Source: Wyeomyia smithii (lineage: Eukaryota > Arthropoda > Insecta > Diptera > Culicidae). From it: a stretch of DNA of 64,000 bases. Position 1 is the first letter of the stretch. Each line of letters opens with the position of its first letter. The notes beneath the pieces were generated by a model. That model was not told the origin of the DNA. It ran no database searches and saw only the letters and a program-made list of their open reading frames with translations. Shown here piece after piece: positions 34,101-44,765 of the stretch. The position numbers and the translations under genes were made by a program. The stretch lies in contig NC_073696.1 in NCBI RefSeq assembly GCF_029784165.1, forward strand, positions 182,087,825 through 182,151,824. The letters are read 5' to 3'.

Positions 34101-35184
34101 GAAGGGCTCCACAACTGAAACTGGCCATTTTCACAAAACAGAAAATCAAAAAGTAGAAATATTAGCCGTCCCTTATTTCAATTACAAAAATTTGTCCGTA
34201 AAAAGACCGACAGTAAAAAGTATATTACCAAAAAAAGCACATTCCAATGAACGTAATCATAAATTGTAATCATATTTATTCTATATAGATTGATTACATC
34301 AATAATTAGGATTTAAAGTTCGAAGTTTAAATTGTTCGAAGTTTTATTCAAGACATTACAGATTTATCATACTATATACGAAAGTCAATAGCATGAGTAA
34401 AAACACAAAAGAATTCCATAATTCAATGTTACCTCAATTTTTTGTCATTTCGCACGTGTGGATACACTTTGATGCGCAAATTATGCTACAGAAATTAACA
34501 AACTGATAATGAGATTTTTATATATGCAGTAACGTATAAAACGTGAGCAAAATGTTGGTCTAACTGACTTAACAACCCAGGTTAAATGAATGTTGGTAAC
34601 CGGTAAAATAAACACTTATCTCTCTCGCATCACCGAAACGTGAAAGAGTACCAGCGGGGCCGGATACCTAACAATCATGAGAGTTTCTTACTGGGCCGGA
34701 AATCATGTGTTACTCAATTAGCACGTTTGCTTGGGTAATCTCTGTTTAATGCGCTGCAATTTGCCTCTATCTAGGGACCACGATGGGCTGGACGCCCATC
34801 GATTGCTCCGTCGATCTAATTATCCAATTGAGGTTCAATTTCTATTGTCAGTTAGGTGACTCAAAGCATGAGCAAAATTGAATGCCTTAGCAAAAGCACC
34901 AGGAATGCCGGTTCTAATTTTTGCTTAACAACTATTTCTTGACGTCAATTTAATTACTATCGAAACGAGGCACTGGTTTGAATCTAAGTATTTTTTTTGC
35001 ATTGTACCGAAATCATCAGCACCCTGATAATTAAATTTTGGCCAGCCACTTGTTGGTTATGCCCTTTTTTGCACAGATGAACTAACCAACAAATTTCCAT
35101 GCGTTTTGTGTCATCTAATGGAGCATCAAACATAAGTTCATTGGCCCAGTCACAAAACAACCAGGGCAATATCGTTGCATCAAG
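34101..35184. other. Unassigned intron sequence
   Basis: No repeat of this window is seen. A minus-strand frame at 34984-35169 (61 codons) has a somewhat protein-like composition but no recognised family and no splice context. Confidence 0.35.
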
Positions 35185-35192
35185 TATAAAAG
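35185..35192 (+). promoter_or_regulatory. TATA box upstream of a possible nested gene
   Basis: GTATAAAAG at 35184-35192 fits the insect consensus STATAAAAR exactly. It stands 129 bases before the ATG at 35321, which would leave about 100 bases of 5' UTR. No clear initiator is seen about 30 bases downstream, so this is a candidate only. Confidence 0.4.
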
Positions 35193-35320
35193 AAAAGCTC
35201 TAGGTTCTCTTATAATTAAACGGTTGGTTGGAAGAAGAAAATCGTTTTTTCGCTTCATCTTCCCAGAGCGTTTATAACCTCAAATAACCACAACACCAAG
35301 CCGCTATTGAGCAGATTGAC

Positions 35321-35989
35321 ATGCTCCCACTTGCTGGTGCCGTTTTCTCTGTCTTGCTCTTCCTCTCGCTCTCTCTCTATCACACATACTCTTCGGCTGG
35401 CTTTGTAAGGTTAAATTGCTGTAAAATATTTGCTATTCGTTTTCAAAGCAAATCGAGGGCATGCAAAAATGTAAAATGCATGATATTTGAGCAACGGCGT
35501 TCCGAGTTACGTGGCTCTGCGACAAAATGTTGTAGGCGATTATACTTAGCGTCAATCTTTCACCTTGTCAGTTGGCTTTCGTGTTGTGCGATGTCATTGA
35601 CTTGCTGTGGGCGTAGAAATTGTTACGTCACTGGTGGAGGTTCCATCTTTGGTGATCGGTCCATCGTAACAAGTATAATGGGTATGTTTGAGATATATTA
35701 TTATACTGGTTATGAATATTTTTATTACTTAGATGTAAGTCTCTTGAATTTTAAAATCCACCATAGTTTCCTGCATAATCGTGGACACAGGCATAACGTT
35801 AGTTCTGACAATCTTAGATATCTTAATCTTGAAGATGAAATATCAACACAGTGGAAGTTAAAGTTTACAAAAATAATCGACGTTATTTATCGAGTGCTAA
35901 CAATCAAAAACTTGAAAAATGTCAAGAAGCTTAGAAATACTAAGAACCGGAAAATAATTATTGGCGGCCGCTGTAAATTATGCAATTAG
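35321..35989 (+). CDS. Possible nested gene, unknown product
   Basis: A 222-codon ATG frame lies in AT-rich intron DNA, antisense to sdt. The N-terminus, MLPLAGAVFSVLLFLSLSLY, is strongly hydrophobic and could be a signal peptide or anchor, with a possible cleavage site after SSAG. A potential donor (TTT|GTAAGG) lies directly after this segment at about 35405, so only the first exon may be coding. The middle is Cys-rich and Arg-rich and the last 60 residues are Lys/Asn-rich. No family is recognised. A frame of this length is unlikely but not impossible by chance in such DNA. The coding status is unproven. Confidence 0.35.
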   Translation: MLPLAGAVFSVLLFLSLSLYHTYSSAGFVRLNCCKIFAIRFQSKSRACKNVKCMIFEQRRSELRGSATKCCRRLYLASIFHLVSWLSCCAMSLTCCGRRNCYVTGGGSIFGDRSIVTSIMGMFEIYYYTGYEYFYYLDVSLLNFKIHHSFLHNRGHRHNVSSDNLRYLNLEDEISTQWKLKFTKIIDVIYRVLTIKNLKNVKKLRNTKNRKIIIGGRCKLCN

Positions 35990-37052
35990 AATAAAACTGG
36001 AGGTTGAAGTGCTTCAATAGTTAAAAAATATCAAATCTATTAACAGGACTTGTTCGCGATACGGTAAATATTAGTCTACCGTAAATGATAAACTATTGAT
36101 ATGAAAAAATATTTTTTCTGATCAGTTTGTGACAACTTGTTTGTTGAACAAACTGTTTGTATGCGAAATAGTCTTCAGGTCATAATCTGTTCCCATCCCA
36201 AACGAATATCCTGCATCCGGCTATGGTGTTCTGTATCTAATAAATGAAACTTCACTTTAGATTCACTCAACTTGCAGTTTTACATTCCATTCTATACGAA
36301 ACAATTTGGTTTACGTTATATTTAGTTCCCATTTCATTACCGCTCGCATGCTCGCATGCTACTAGCCTATGGTCATTCGAACGCATAAATTTGTCATGAA
36401 GCTTTTAGTTGACGATAAATCATATTACAGTCTCTACGCAACGGAACGTCTGGGCACACGAACATGTGCCATGTGTGGACCACTTTGGTAATAACAAATT
36501 TCATCTACTATGTTTGGTGCTGCTTCGCTGCCATTCACCAGCTGCTGACCCACAGTAAAATAAAAATAGTACACTCGCTTTTAGCCGTCATGATGACAGA
36601 TCCCCCCTGTCTCCCTCCCACACAGCTGGCAGTACCGGTCGAGAAGGTATTCGATGGCATTCTAAGCAACACGAACGAAAAAAAGATTCAGAACGCCATC
36701 AACGGGAGAGACAGGAAATGGACATCACCGAGCCGGAAACTGTATATCTGGTGTGCACTTGCTATGACACACGGCGTGTCTGCATGCATACATTCATTTT
36801 ATACATGCTTCACTGATCCGCCTCTCGTTTTGGCGGTCTGAACAGATCGGAGAAAGTTGTTCAAACAGCGTTGGTTAATAGATTTTACTCTGGCATGTCT
36901 TCTCAATCATAGTTAGGCAATTCAAACTATGATGATGACAGGTACATGTAGCATATTTCAGGACATTTATGTGACAAAGAGCCTAGCGATGGCCTAGTTT
37001 ACGCTGCTCGAGCACGAACTGAGTAAACTGGGAACGAGCTCCAGTGACTTAC
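35990..37052. other. Intron sequence next to the sdt exon
   Basis: No repeats recognised. The 125-codon frame at 36464-36841 (plus) is Cys-rich, unmatched, and not splice-flanked. Confidence 0.35.
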
Positions 37053-37174
37053 CGGATATCCTGTCGCAAACTCTGGTCACCTAGCAGTACTTCTGTGCCA
37101 CCCCTTGATATGTTGCTGTTCGTCTCATATGGTTCGTCTTGCAGCTCAAGTTCACCTTCCGAGAGCGTGGCCAG
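37053..37174 (-). CDS. sdt: stardust internal exon, 122 nt
   Basis: The acceptor CTACTCACAG ends at 37175 and the donor CCG|GTAAGT follows 37053. The exon reads in phase 0: LATLSEGELELQDEPYETNS, then NISRGGTEVLLGDQSLRQDI, then CG. The final CG joins the G of exon 3095-3225 to give Arg, so the protein continues DIRSLRRSGSS. The phase agreement over 34 kb of transposon-filled intron is the main support. The 5' neighbour at 37274-37981 is 99 nt away and also ends in phase 0. The product is an acidic, probably disordered segment ahead of the Par-6-binding modules. Confidence 0.88.
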
Positions 37175-37273
37175 CTGTGAGTAGGAAATCAGAAAAGTAT
37201 CCGTTAAATGGAGAAGATCTTTTCCCAAAGAGGCTGATGATTAGAAACATGCAAATTGAAACAATAGTTTTAC

Positions 37274-37981
37274 CTCTCGCTTGGGACCATGACCGTTTGC
37301 GATAATCGGATTTGTTAGATTACTGTAATAACTACCACAAGAACTATTACCAGCACCAGTTTTACTAATATTGCTATTGATGTTGTTATTAATAAGACTA
37401 TGATTCACATTCACAATGTTACTGCTGTTGATGGGATAATAGTTGTTATTGTTAAGATTGAACTGTTGCTGTTCGCTAGGTTTAGTGTTGACCCCCGAGA
37501 ACGTTGACCCCGGGGTGCCCCGCAAGGCAGATGACGATACGACGTTGGATGTCACAACGTTCGATATAGTCGGTACGTTCTGCTGGCGAGATGTCGACGG
37601 TGGGACATTTGTGCTGGCGTTAAAGGACTGAGACGTACTGGACTGAACTTGATTAGAAGCTGGCTTGGAGTTGATCACATTTTGAGAAGCGGTTTTTGTT
37701 GCTGCGGACCCAGTCACCGAATTAGTACCAGTAATTACAGTCGAAGTGACTGCCGACGTTACGTTACCTATCTGTTTTGCCGTGTTATTGTTATTGGTTG
37801 CTGCTTGTTGTAAATTGGACCCAGCTGAGTAGTTGGTTTTTGTTCCTGCCGTCACCGTGGTGCTAGTGTTGGTTACGGAGACGGTGTTATTCGAAAGCGA
37901 TGTTACGTATATCGGCGAGGCTTCTTTGAGAAAGCTTAGATCCTGCGTGGTGCCGCCCTTCGCTTGGCTTTGCTGGTTAAG
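37274..37981 (-). CDS. sdt: stardust Asn/Ser/Thr-rich exon, in-frame cassette
   Basis: A long pyrimidine run and TGATTACAG acceptor end at 37982, and the donor GAG|GTAAAA follows 37274. The exon is 708 nt, exactly 236 codons, phase 0 at both ends. It begins LNQQSQAKGGTTQDLSFLKE and ends NPIIANGHGPKRE, and most of it is Asn, Ser, Thr and Val with poly-Asn runs. It contains several NxxN tetrapeptides, including NVIN and NLTN. Because exon 50100-50230 ends in phase 0 and exon 37053-37174 starts in phase 0, it can be skipped without a frameshift. Fly sdt has a large alternatively used exon with Neuralized-binding NxxN motifs; this exon may be its counterpart, which is inference from size, position and motif. 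Confidence 0.85.
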
Positions 37982-38817
37982 CTGTAATCACAGAAAAAAA
38001 AAAGTTTCTGTAAAATGGAGTCCATCTTTTCATAAATGTGAGTGTAATACAGGCCATGTGCGAAGATACGTATATGTTTGCCTTTACCGTTATCTGAATT
38101 AGTCAAATCATCTTGGCATAAGAAATCATACAAACAGGACTACCAAAGGGAAACTATAATTAGGGTTCACGAAATTGGTAACAATAAAAACAGCTAAAGT
38201 TAGTTAAATAATACACTAAAGTTGCTTTTTATGAGTCCCGTAGGTTTTTATTGTGGATTTCCCACAAAAGAAGGCTCTTACGCGGGATGGTTGTAATGAT
38301 TTTTGTTTTTTCCAAATTTCCGAAACAAACTCTCGAATATATTTCTGGTTGCTGGAAAGAAGCATGAAATGGCAGAGACCAGAAGGTATTTTGAGATTCA
38401 AGATGGCGTTTTTGGTTGACGGAAAACAGCCCAAAGTTACCGATTCCACTTGTATGAGTGTTTTCGAGATCGGAACAATGCCCAGAGACCTGAAATCGAC
38501 CCCAGGCGCGATTTTGAATTTTCTGGAAGATGACCAAATATCATCCAATATGAGTATTTCCTGAGCTGGAATAGTGATTATATGCCACTCTGGCTTTTGT
38601 TATTCAAGATGGCTAAATGAACCGAGCAACGTAAGCAAAGGTACATTGAACTAGTAATGCATAGACATTCTAATGATCAAGAAGAAATTAAAACTACACA
38701 AGGTAAAATTTTCTACCATTTACAGTCCCTCTACATTTACAGGTTAGCCAACGTGTTGTCTGAATGTTTAAAAATAAATATAAAAACGGAAAAGTTATCA
38801 ACTACCAATGTTTTACT
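37982..38817. other. Intron sequence; repeat-like block at 38229-38565
   Basis: Between 38216 and 38564 three frames are open at once (two minus, one plus), with 'ttgagattcaagatggcgtttttgg', a phrase typical of dispersed mosquito repeats. With no second copy here I leave it unclassified. The rest is AT-rich. Confidence 0.45.
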
Positions 38818-38828
38818 ATCTATCTCTG

Positions 38829-39316
38829 GAGGAGCTGCGTAGCCGCAAGGTTACAGAGTCCGCTTTGTCAAGCGGATGGTCATGGGTTAGAATCTTAGTA
38901 GAATCAGGCCATTCGATGACAAAGAAGGACTTCAAGCATGGGTTTATTCTCAGGCTCCCCACCAGTTTAACCTTCCTCTACGCTGAAATCTGCAATAACC
39001 TTGCGTGACTTCCTCTTAACAAAAATTTCCCTCTTATCAATAAAACTGGCCAGAAGGACGCACAACAAAACTTCTCCAGGGAATTATAATTGGCGATATT
39101 TGGCACGAGGAACGAGGCTCGGTATACAAAAACAGTAAGCGTGTAAAAAGGAAGGGTAGCACATTACACACAAGCACTGAAAAAATAATAATAACAATGC
39201 CACTTTTCAATAGCGGTATTGCTAATAATAGAAGTGCGGGATACAGCAGACACCCGGGCATATCTCACAATTGATCAACGATTCTGGTCGCAGTGGGAAG
39301 TCCATACAGAAAAAAA
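38829..39316 (+). repeat. tRNA-headed SINE-like retroposon, copy 2, with TSD
   Basis: Starts GAGGAGCTGCGTAGCCGCAA with A-box-like TAGCCGCAAGG and a B-box GGGTTAGAATC (mutated from GGTTCGAATC), then the family body, ending in CAGAAAAAAA. It is flanked by the exact 11-bp duplication ATCTATCTCTG at 38818-38828 and 39317-39327. That proves insertion by target-primed-type integration and gives exact ends and orientation. Confidence 0.9.
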
Positions 39317-39327
39317 ATCTATCTCTG

Positions 39328-39699
39328 TGCTCTGATGTGTACTTTCGATCAACAATTAACAATATAAATCTTTGGGAAGAAAAATATCACTTACATAGCA
39401 AAAGACATGATTATGTGTCACTTTGGGTTTTAAGAATCATTTATTCTATAAAATCGTCAAAATATATCACAAAAGTTATTTTATTGTTGTAAAAGCTTGA
39501 TAATAAGTTATAGTTAGAGAGTTAAGAAGAAAGAGAAAGAGAAAGAGCCAAAGAGTGAGAGAAAGGATGTAAGAGAGAGAAGAAATAGATAGAAAGGAAA
39601 GAGAACGATATAAAAGAAAGAGTTAAAAATAAGAGGTAAGAGTGATGCGTTAGTATTAGCGTCCCATACATATAGAAAACATACATACACACAAATACA
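39328..39699. other. Spacer with GA-rich simple sequence
   Basis: A purine tract of AGAGA/GAAAG repeats runs from about 39519 to 39640. It opens Leu/Ser/Phe-rich minus-strand frames that are not genes. Nothing else is seen. Confidence 0.5.
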
Positions 39700-39719
39700 T
39701 ACACACAAGCGGAACTCGT

Positions 39720-40900
39720 TGCTCGAGTGGAGGCGGCCGAGAAGGAGATCAGGGCCAGGAGGGTGCCTGTATCTGAAGAGGTGTAGACAGATGCTCTCTC
39801 GTGCGCAGGGTCTGCTTTACGGAACAGGTTGCTAAGAGAATGAGGCAGTCCCCGGGGGGAGCGGCTCCCGGGAACACAAAGGAACGGTTGGTTGTGCCAC
39901 TCCCGTGGCAAAACACACCAACTGATGCAAGGTCCACCGTAAAACCGGCTGAAGAAGAGGATAAGGGTAACCGTGGTAAGCGTCAAAAAGGTACAACGCG
40001 CCAAGATGGCGAAGCGGCAAAACGATCAAGGAGGGTCAGGAAGGTACGGAGTCGGGAGACGTCTTCATACTCAAAACGGACGGGTCAAAGTACTCAGAAG
40101 TCTTGAAGAAAATGGGAGGCGAAACCCAGCTCAAGCATCTAGAAGCGGATGTGCAAAGCATCCATCGATCTCATACCGGCGAGATGATACTTGAGCTCCG
40201 GAAGGAAGTCAAGAATTAGGAAGTTTCCTACAAGACGGTAGCTAAGTAGGTTCTGGGGAAACAGGTACAAGTTCAGGCACTCACCTCAGAGGTGACTCTC
40301 CAGTTCAAAAACCTGGACGAAATCATCGAGGAGTACGACGTTGCACAAGCTCTCTAGGAGAAATGCGGGGTGGAAGGGATCAATGAGTCAATCCGCCTCC
40401 GAAAGGACTCGGCGGGAACCCAGGTGGCCACTTTCCGACTAGCATCGGAAGATGCAAACCTGGCCCTGAAGACAGCTAAACTTAAGGTTGGCTGGTCAAT
40501 ATGTCCTCTGGGCATACTCATGTAACAGCACGTTTTCTTCAGGTGCTTCAAGGTGAGGCAGAAGTCCTGGGCCTGTAAGGGGCCCTTACAGTAGCCAATA
40601 GTGTAGGCGTTGCGGTGGTGCAGGCCATAAAATGAAAGACTGCGAGGTGACTCCCAAGTTCTGGCCTGTTCCGCAAAACAGGACGCCAAGCACTTTATGG
40701 GAGGCCCGAGGTGTACAGCCGGTAAACCGGTTGCTAAGCCACGGGCGAAGGGGTGACACAACTGAACCTGAACCACTGCTACGCGGTTCAGCAGCTGCTA
40801 TACCAAGCAGCCTCTGAGTCGTTGTCGGACATCGTCATCGTATTGGACCTTCACCGTATCTTTTCCGGAAACGATAACTGGATCGCGGATAGGTCTAGCA
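39720..40900 (+). pseudogene. R1-type ORF1 (gag) remnant
   Basis: Fragments in shifting frames: EKEIRARRVPV near 39745; KTDGSKYSEVLKKM near 40070; LKHLEADVQSI near 40125; LRKDSAGTQVATFRLASEDA near 40410; and a Cys/His fragment near 40560-40640. These follow the R1-clade ORF1 layout before the zinc knuckles. Many stops and shifts are present. Confidence 0.6.
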
Positions 40901-41029
40901 AGGCAGCCATATGAACGACTTTGGCAATGCTCCACCTAAATCTGTTAGGACCAAATCTTAGAACGTTAGAACCAAAAGTATATTCAGTGGAAATACAGGG
41001 TCGACCATCGACGTTACGTTCTCCAGCCC

Positions 41030-41431
41030 ATGACTGATCACCATCTGCGGGTAGACGATACCTACACGGCCAACCTGCCGACCATCTCTGTCTGTGTGAA
41101 AGAAGTAGGAGTTACGAATGAGGAACTCATCGTGATCATCGACTTCTTAAAGGTGAGTAAGGCACCGGGACTGGATGGAAACCCGAACCTGACAATCAAG
41201 ATAGTTACAAAAGTAGCCCCGGGGTGTTCCGGGCAGTCATACAGAGGTGCCTGGATGACTGCCTCTTCCCGGAGATGAGAAAGCGACAGATATTGGTCCT
41301 ACTACCGAAGGCTGGGGAACCACCAAGGGAACCATCAGTTTATAGACCTATCTGTCTACTGGACACTACAGGCAAGGTGCTTGAGAGGATTATCCTCAAC
41401 ATATACGAAGGGTGTACGAGGATCAATCAGA
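41030..41431 (+). pseudogene. R1-type reverse transcriptase, N-terminal part
   Basis: Two overlapping frames give SKAPGLDGNPNLTIKI, then FRAVIQRCLDDCLFPEM, RQILVLLPKAGEPP and YRPICLLDTTGKVLERIILN. These are hallmark fingers motifs of R1-clade RT. Frameshift near 41220. The reading is interrupted near 41431 by the CR1-like insertion. Confidence 0.82.
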
Positions 41432-41824
41432 CCACCCATAAACCTGTAAACAATTCTCTCCCGAAAAAAGAGCTACTAGCAGCTGCGAAAACAACATTTT
41501 CAAAGCACAAACACAGCATGGTATTAGGTTCCAACGTGGTGAAGTACTGAATCCATATCCAGCAGATTGTCAACTTCCACAAGTAAACCTGGTTTCTGCG
41601 ATAGAGCGTTCCGATTTGACGAGCAGTACAGCATCTACTTCAGCTTCATACTTATCATCTACGTCGGCATCTTCCGTTTCATCACACTTACCCCGGAGCC
41701 TCTCGTTTGCGTGCACATGTAGGCATTCGTGTTTTGCCAGAAACTGACGAACCCCTTGGAGGACAACATAGATACAGAATTGACGACATCCTCGCAAGGA
41801 GAGGTAATTAGTGTTAGTGAAACA

Positions 41825-42597
41825 GTAGTGTATTGTCAAATTTTTAATCGAATGAAAGGTGCAAGCAAAATGCAGCAAATCTTCAAAAAGTAAATGGCTG
41901 TTATTATGATGTCATTCTTGCTACTGAAACAAACTGGACAGAAGATATCAAAAGTGAAGAAGTCTTTGGTAGTAGGTTTAATGTTTTTCGAAGTGATCGA
42001 GATTTGAAACTAACAGTAAAAGAATCTGGTGGTGGAGTACTTATTGCTGTTAATGCTACTTTACCATCAGAGCTACTTCCTACTGATAAACACGCTGAAT
42101 TTGAAGACGTTTGGGTAAAAGTTTTAATGAAAAATGAAAAACATCTGTTTGTTTCCGTTTACTTTCCTCCCGACATGGCAAAAAAAGCTTCGTATGAAAA
42201 GTTTTTCGAGACAGCACAACTTATTATTGATTGTTTAGAACCTGAAACTAAAATTCATATTTATGGTGATTTTAATCAAAACACCATTGATTTTACTCAG
42301 GATGTCGATAACGAATATCTTCTGCAGCCTGTCTTAGGTGAAAATGATACACTACACTTTATTTTCGATAAAATCAGCGAACTTGGACTTTATCAAATCA
42401 ACCATGTTCGTAACCAACTTAACTGCTATTTGGATCTTTTATTCACCAACTGCACTGAAGACTTTTGTATTGATGCCGCCGTAGATCCATTATGGAGAAA
42501 CGAAGCATGTCATACTGCCATCGAGTATTCACTGTTCACTGACTCTCGTAGACAGCGCCCTGGCGATACCGACTATGAGCTTGTTCACAATTTTTAA
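41825..42597 (+). pseudogene. LINE copy 2, endonuclease domain
   Basis: VYCQIFNRMKGASK at about 41830 is followed by a frameshift near 41890. The frame from 42004 has SGGGVLIAV, LFVSVYFPPD, IYGDFNQN, then RNEACHTAIEYSLF, matching copy 1 residue for residue in the motifs. It stops with TAA at 42595-42597. Confidence 0.85.
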
Positions 42598-44696
42598 AAC
42601 CTTAATTATCAAGAATTTGATAGCAGACTAAACGATGTAAACTGGCAAAATTTACTGAAAAATGAAAAAGATATAAACAAAGCTGTCAGCATATTTAGTA
42701 ACAGCCTTTATTCAATTATCAATGAACTCGTGCCCAAGAGAAAAAAAATGATACAGGCAAACTATAAATATCCGGTATGGTACACACGAGAAATTAGAAA
42801 TCTCAAAAACAGAAAACAAAAGGCACATAAAGCTTATAAGAAAGACAAAAGTTCTCAGATCTTAAATAATTATATAGAAATTTGCAGAGCACTTGACGTA
42901 GAAATATCCTTAGCATATGAGAGTTTTAATGCAAAAGTAGAAGCCAACATTAAATCCGATCCGAAAGCATTTTTTAGCTTCGCGAACGAAAAAATGAAAA
43001 CTTCTAATTATCCATCCCGCATGCAATTTGAAGACTTTGATGGAACTAATAGTGGTGATATTTGTAACCAGTTTGCGCGATTTTTTTCAAAACAATTATA
43101 AAACATCAGAGGATACTCCAGACATAAACTATTTTTCCTACCTAAAAGAACAAGAAAATGACGTATCAGTTGACAATATTACTGTTCAAGAAATCCTAAT
43201 GTCGCTTGAAGGCCTTGATGCCAATAAAGGACCGGGTCCCGATCAGATACCGCCATCATTATTTAAAACATTTGCAACTTCATTTGTTAAACCCCTTTTT
43301 TGGCTTTTCAACCTGTCTCTTAAGTCAGGCGTTTTTCCGCTAGCCTGGAAAGAATCATTTTTGATCCCAATATTTAAGTCTGGTAAGCGGTCAGATATCA
43401 AGAACTATCGGGGCATTGCAATCATCTCGTCGATCCCCAAGATGTTTGAGGCAATCGTAAATCAAAAAATGTTCAGTCAAGTCAAAAATAGTATTTCCAA
43501 TAACCAACACGGGTTTTTCAAAGGTAGATCTACCTCTACAAACCTATTAGAATTTGTGAACTTTTCTTTAGGGGCGATGGACAGGAATAACTTCATTGAA
43601 ACTTTATACACTGACTTTAGTAAGGCGTTCGATAGAGTTGATATTCGGCTGTTGCTTTTTAAGCTTAAACGTATGGGATTAAGAGCGACACTGCTAACAT
43701 GGATCGAATCGTACCTGACGAATAGAACGCAGTTTGTTCGTTTTAAAGGTAAAACTTCGACAGCAATTAAAGTCACTTCTGGTGTTCCACAGGGTTCCCA
43801 CTTGGGTCCTTTATTATTTATTATGTTTGTCGACGATGTCAATCTTGTATTGAAATGCGCCAAAGTACTCATCTATGCAGACGACATGAAATTGTACATG
43901 GATATACGTAACAGCGTAGATCTGCAACATTTTCAGGATGAAATCAACGTTTTCTGCAATTGGTGTACCAAAAGCCTACTGGATCTTAATAATAAAAAAT
44001 GCAACATTATATCCTACTCGAAAAAACACACCAATCATGATTTCAGTTACACTTTAGGAAACCAGTTGATTTAAAGGAGTTACAAGTTTAGAGACCTAGG
44101 CGTAATACTTGACTCAAAACTAACATTTGTGGAACACTATAATACAATGATCAATAAAGCTTTCAGTATGTTAGGATTCATCAAAAGGTTCAGCTACAAT
44201 TTTAAAGACCCCTATACCATTAAAACTTTATGTTTCGTATGTAAGATCTGTTCTCGAAAATTGTAGTATAGTTTGGAGCCCATATCTACCCACACATGTA
44301 GCAAGAATAGAATCAGTTCAAAAACAGTTTTTGTTGTATGCACTCAGGAAGCTAGGTTGGAGCTCTCTGATCCTCCCATCATATGAATCACGGTGCATGC
44401 TAATTTACATCGAAACGCTTGTAAAACGAAGAGAAATCGCTAATGTCTCTTTTATCAACGATATAATCTCTCATCGTGTCAAATCAGAAAACCTACTAGA
44501 AAACTTAAACTTTTATGTACCCTCACGCATACTTAGAACCAGAAGTTTGTTTCAAGTGGCTCCTCAACGAACAATGTATGCAACTAATAGACCTATGAAC
44601 CAAATGATGAACACATATAATCAATACTGTGTACACATTGACGTAACTATGTCCAGGACAGCAATAAGAAAAACTTTGAACAGAAGACAAAATTAA
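42598..44696 (+). pseudogene. LINE copy 2, linker and reverse transcriptase
   Basis: Linker frame 42730-43101 (PVWYTREIRNLKNRKQKAHK), then a frameshift and the RT frame 43028-44074 with KGPGPDQIPPSLF, NYRGIAIISS, YTDFSKAFDRVD, SGVPQGSHLGPLLF and IYADDMKLY (Asp285/Asp286 in that frame). Stops and shifts follow near 44074 and 44240. The C-terminal frame 44331-44696 carries LPSYESRCMLIYIETLVKRR. This copy retains the linker segment that copy 1 has lost. Confidence 0.88.
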
Positions 44697-44765
44697 CAAT
44701 TTTATCATATATGTAAGTAAACTGTATGTAGTCTACCATGATTGACGAAATAAATAAATAAACGG

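Larger units (their letters stand above)
3226..37052 (-). other. sdt: 33.8-kb sdt intron packed with mobile elements
   Basis: The limits are the AG acceptor at 3227-3226 and the GTAAGT donor at 37052-37047. Exon phases on both sides fit: CG from the left-hand coding end plus G from exon 3095-3225 gives Arg. The intron contains at least two LINE copies, a transposase pseudogene, several SINEs and MITEs, and one possible nested gene, each listed separately. Confidence 0.85.
41432..44765 (+). mobile_element. CR1/Jockey-superfamily LINE, copy 2, inside the R1 element
   Basis: Starts in the ORF1 C-terminal block (LLAAAKTTF near 41475), then endonuclease, linker and RT, and ends 'gtctaccatgattgacgaaataaataaataaac' like copy 1. 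It is 5'-truncated relative to copy 1. The R1 RT sequence resumes at once after the tail. The left junction is not exact because no target duplication is obvious. Confidence 0.85.

Noticed and set aside
34984..35169. Minus-strand frame resembling an odorant-binding protein C-terminus
   Set aside because: Only a vague similarity of composition; no conserved Cys pattern and no flanking exons.
39514..40106. Long minus and plus frames over the GA tract and R1 start
   Set aside because: Composition artefact from purine-rich sequence plus degenerate R1 ORF1; no consistent motif in the minus frames.
42004..44696. Functional endonuclease/reverse transcriptase gene
   Set aside because: At least four frame breaks against copy 1; domains are clear but no intact ORF2.
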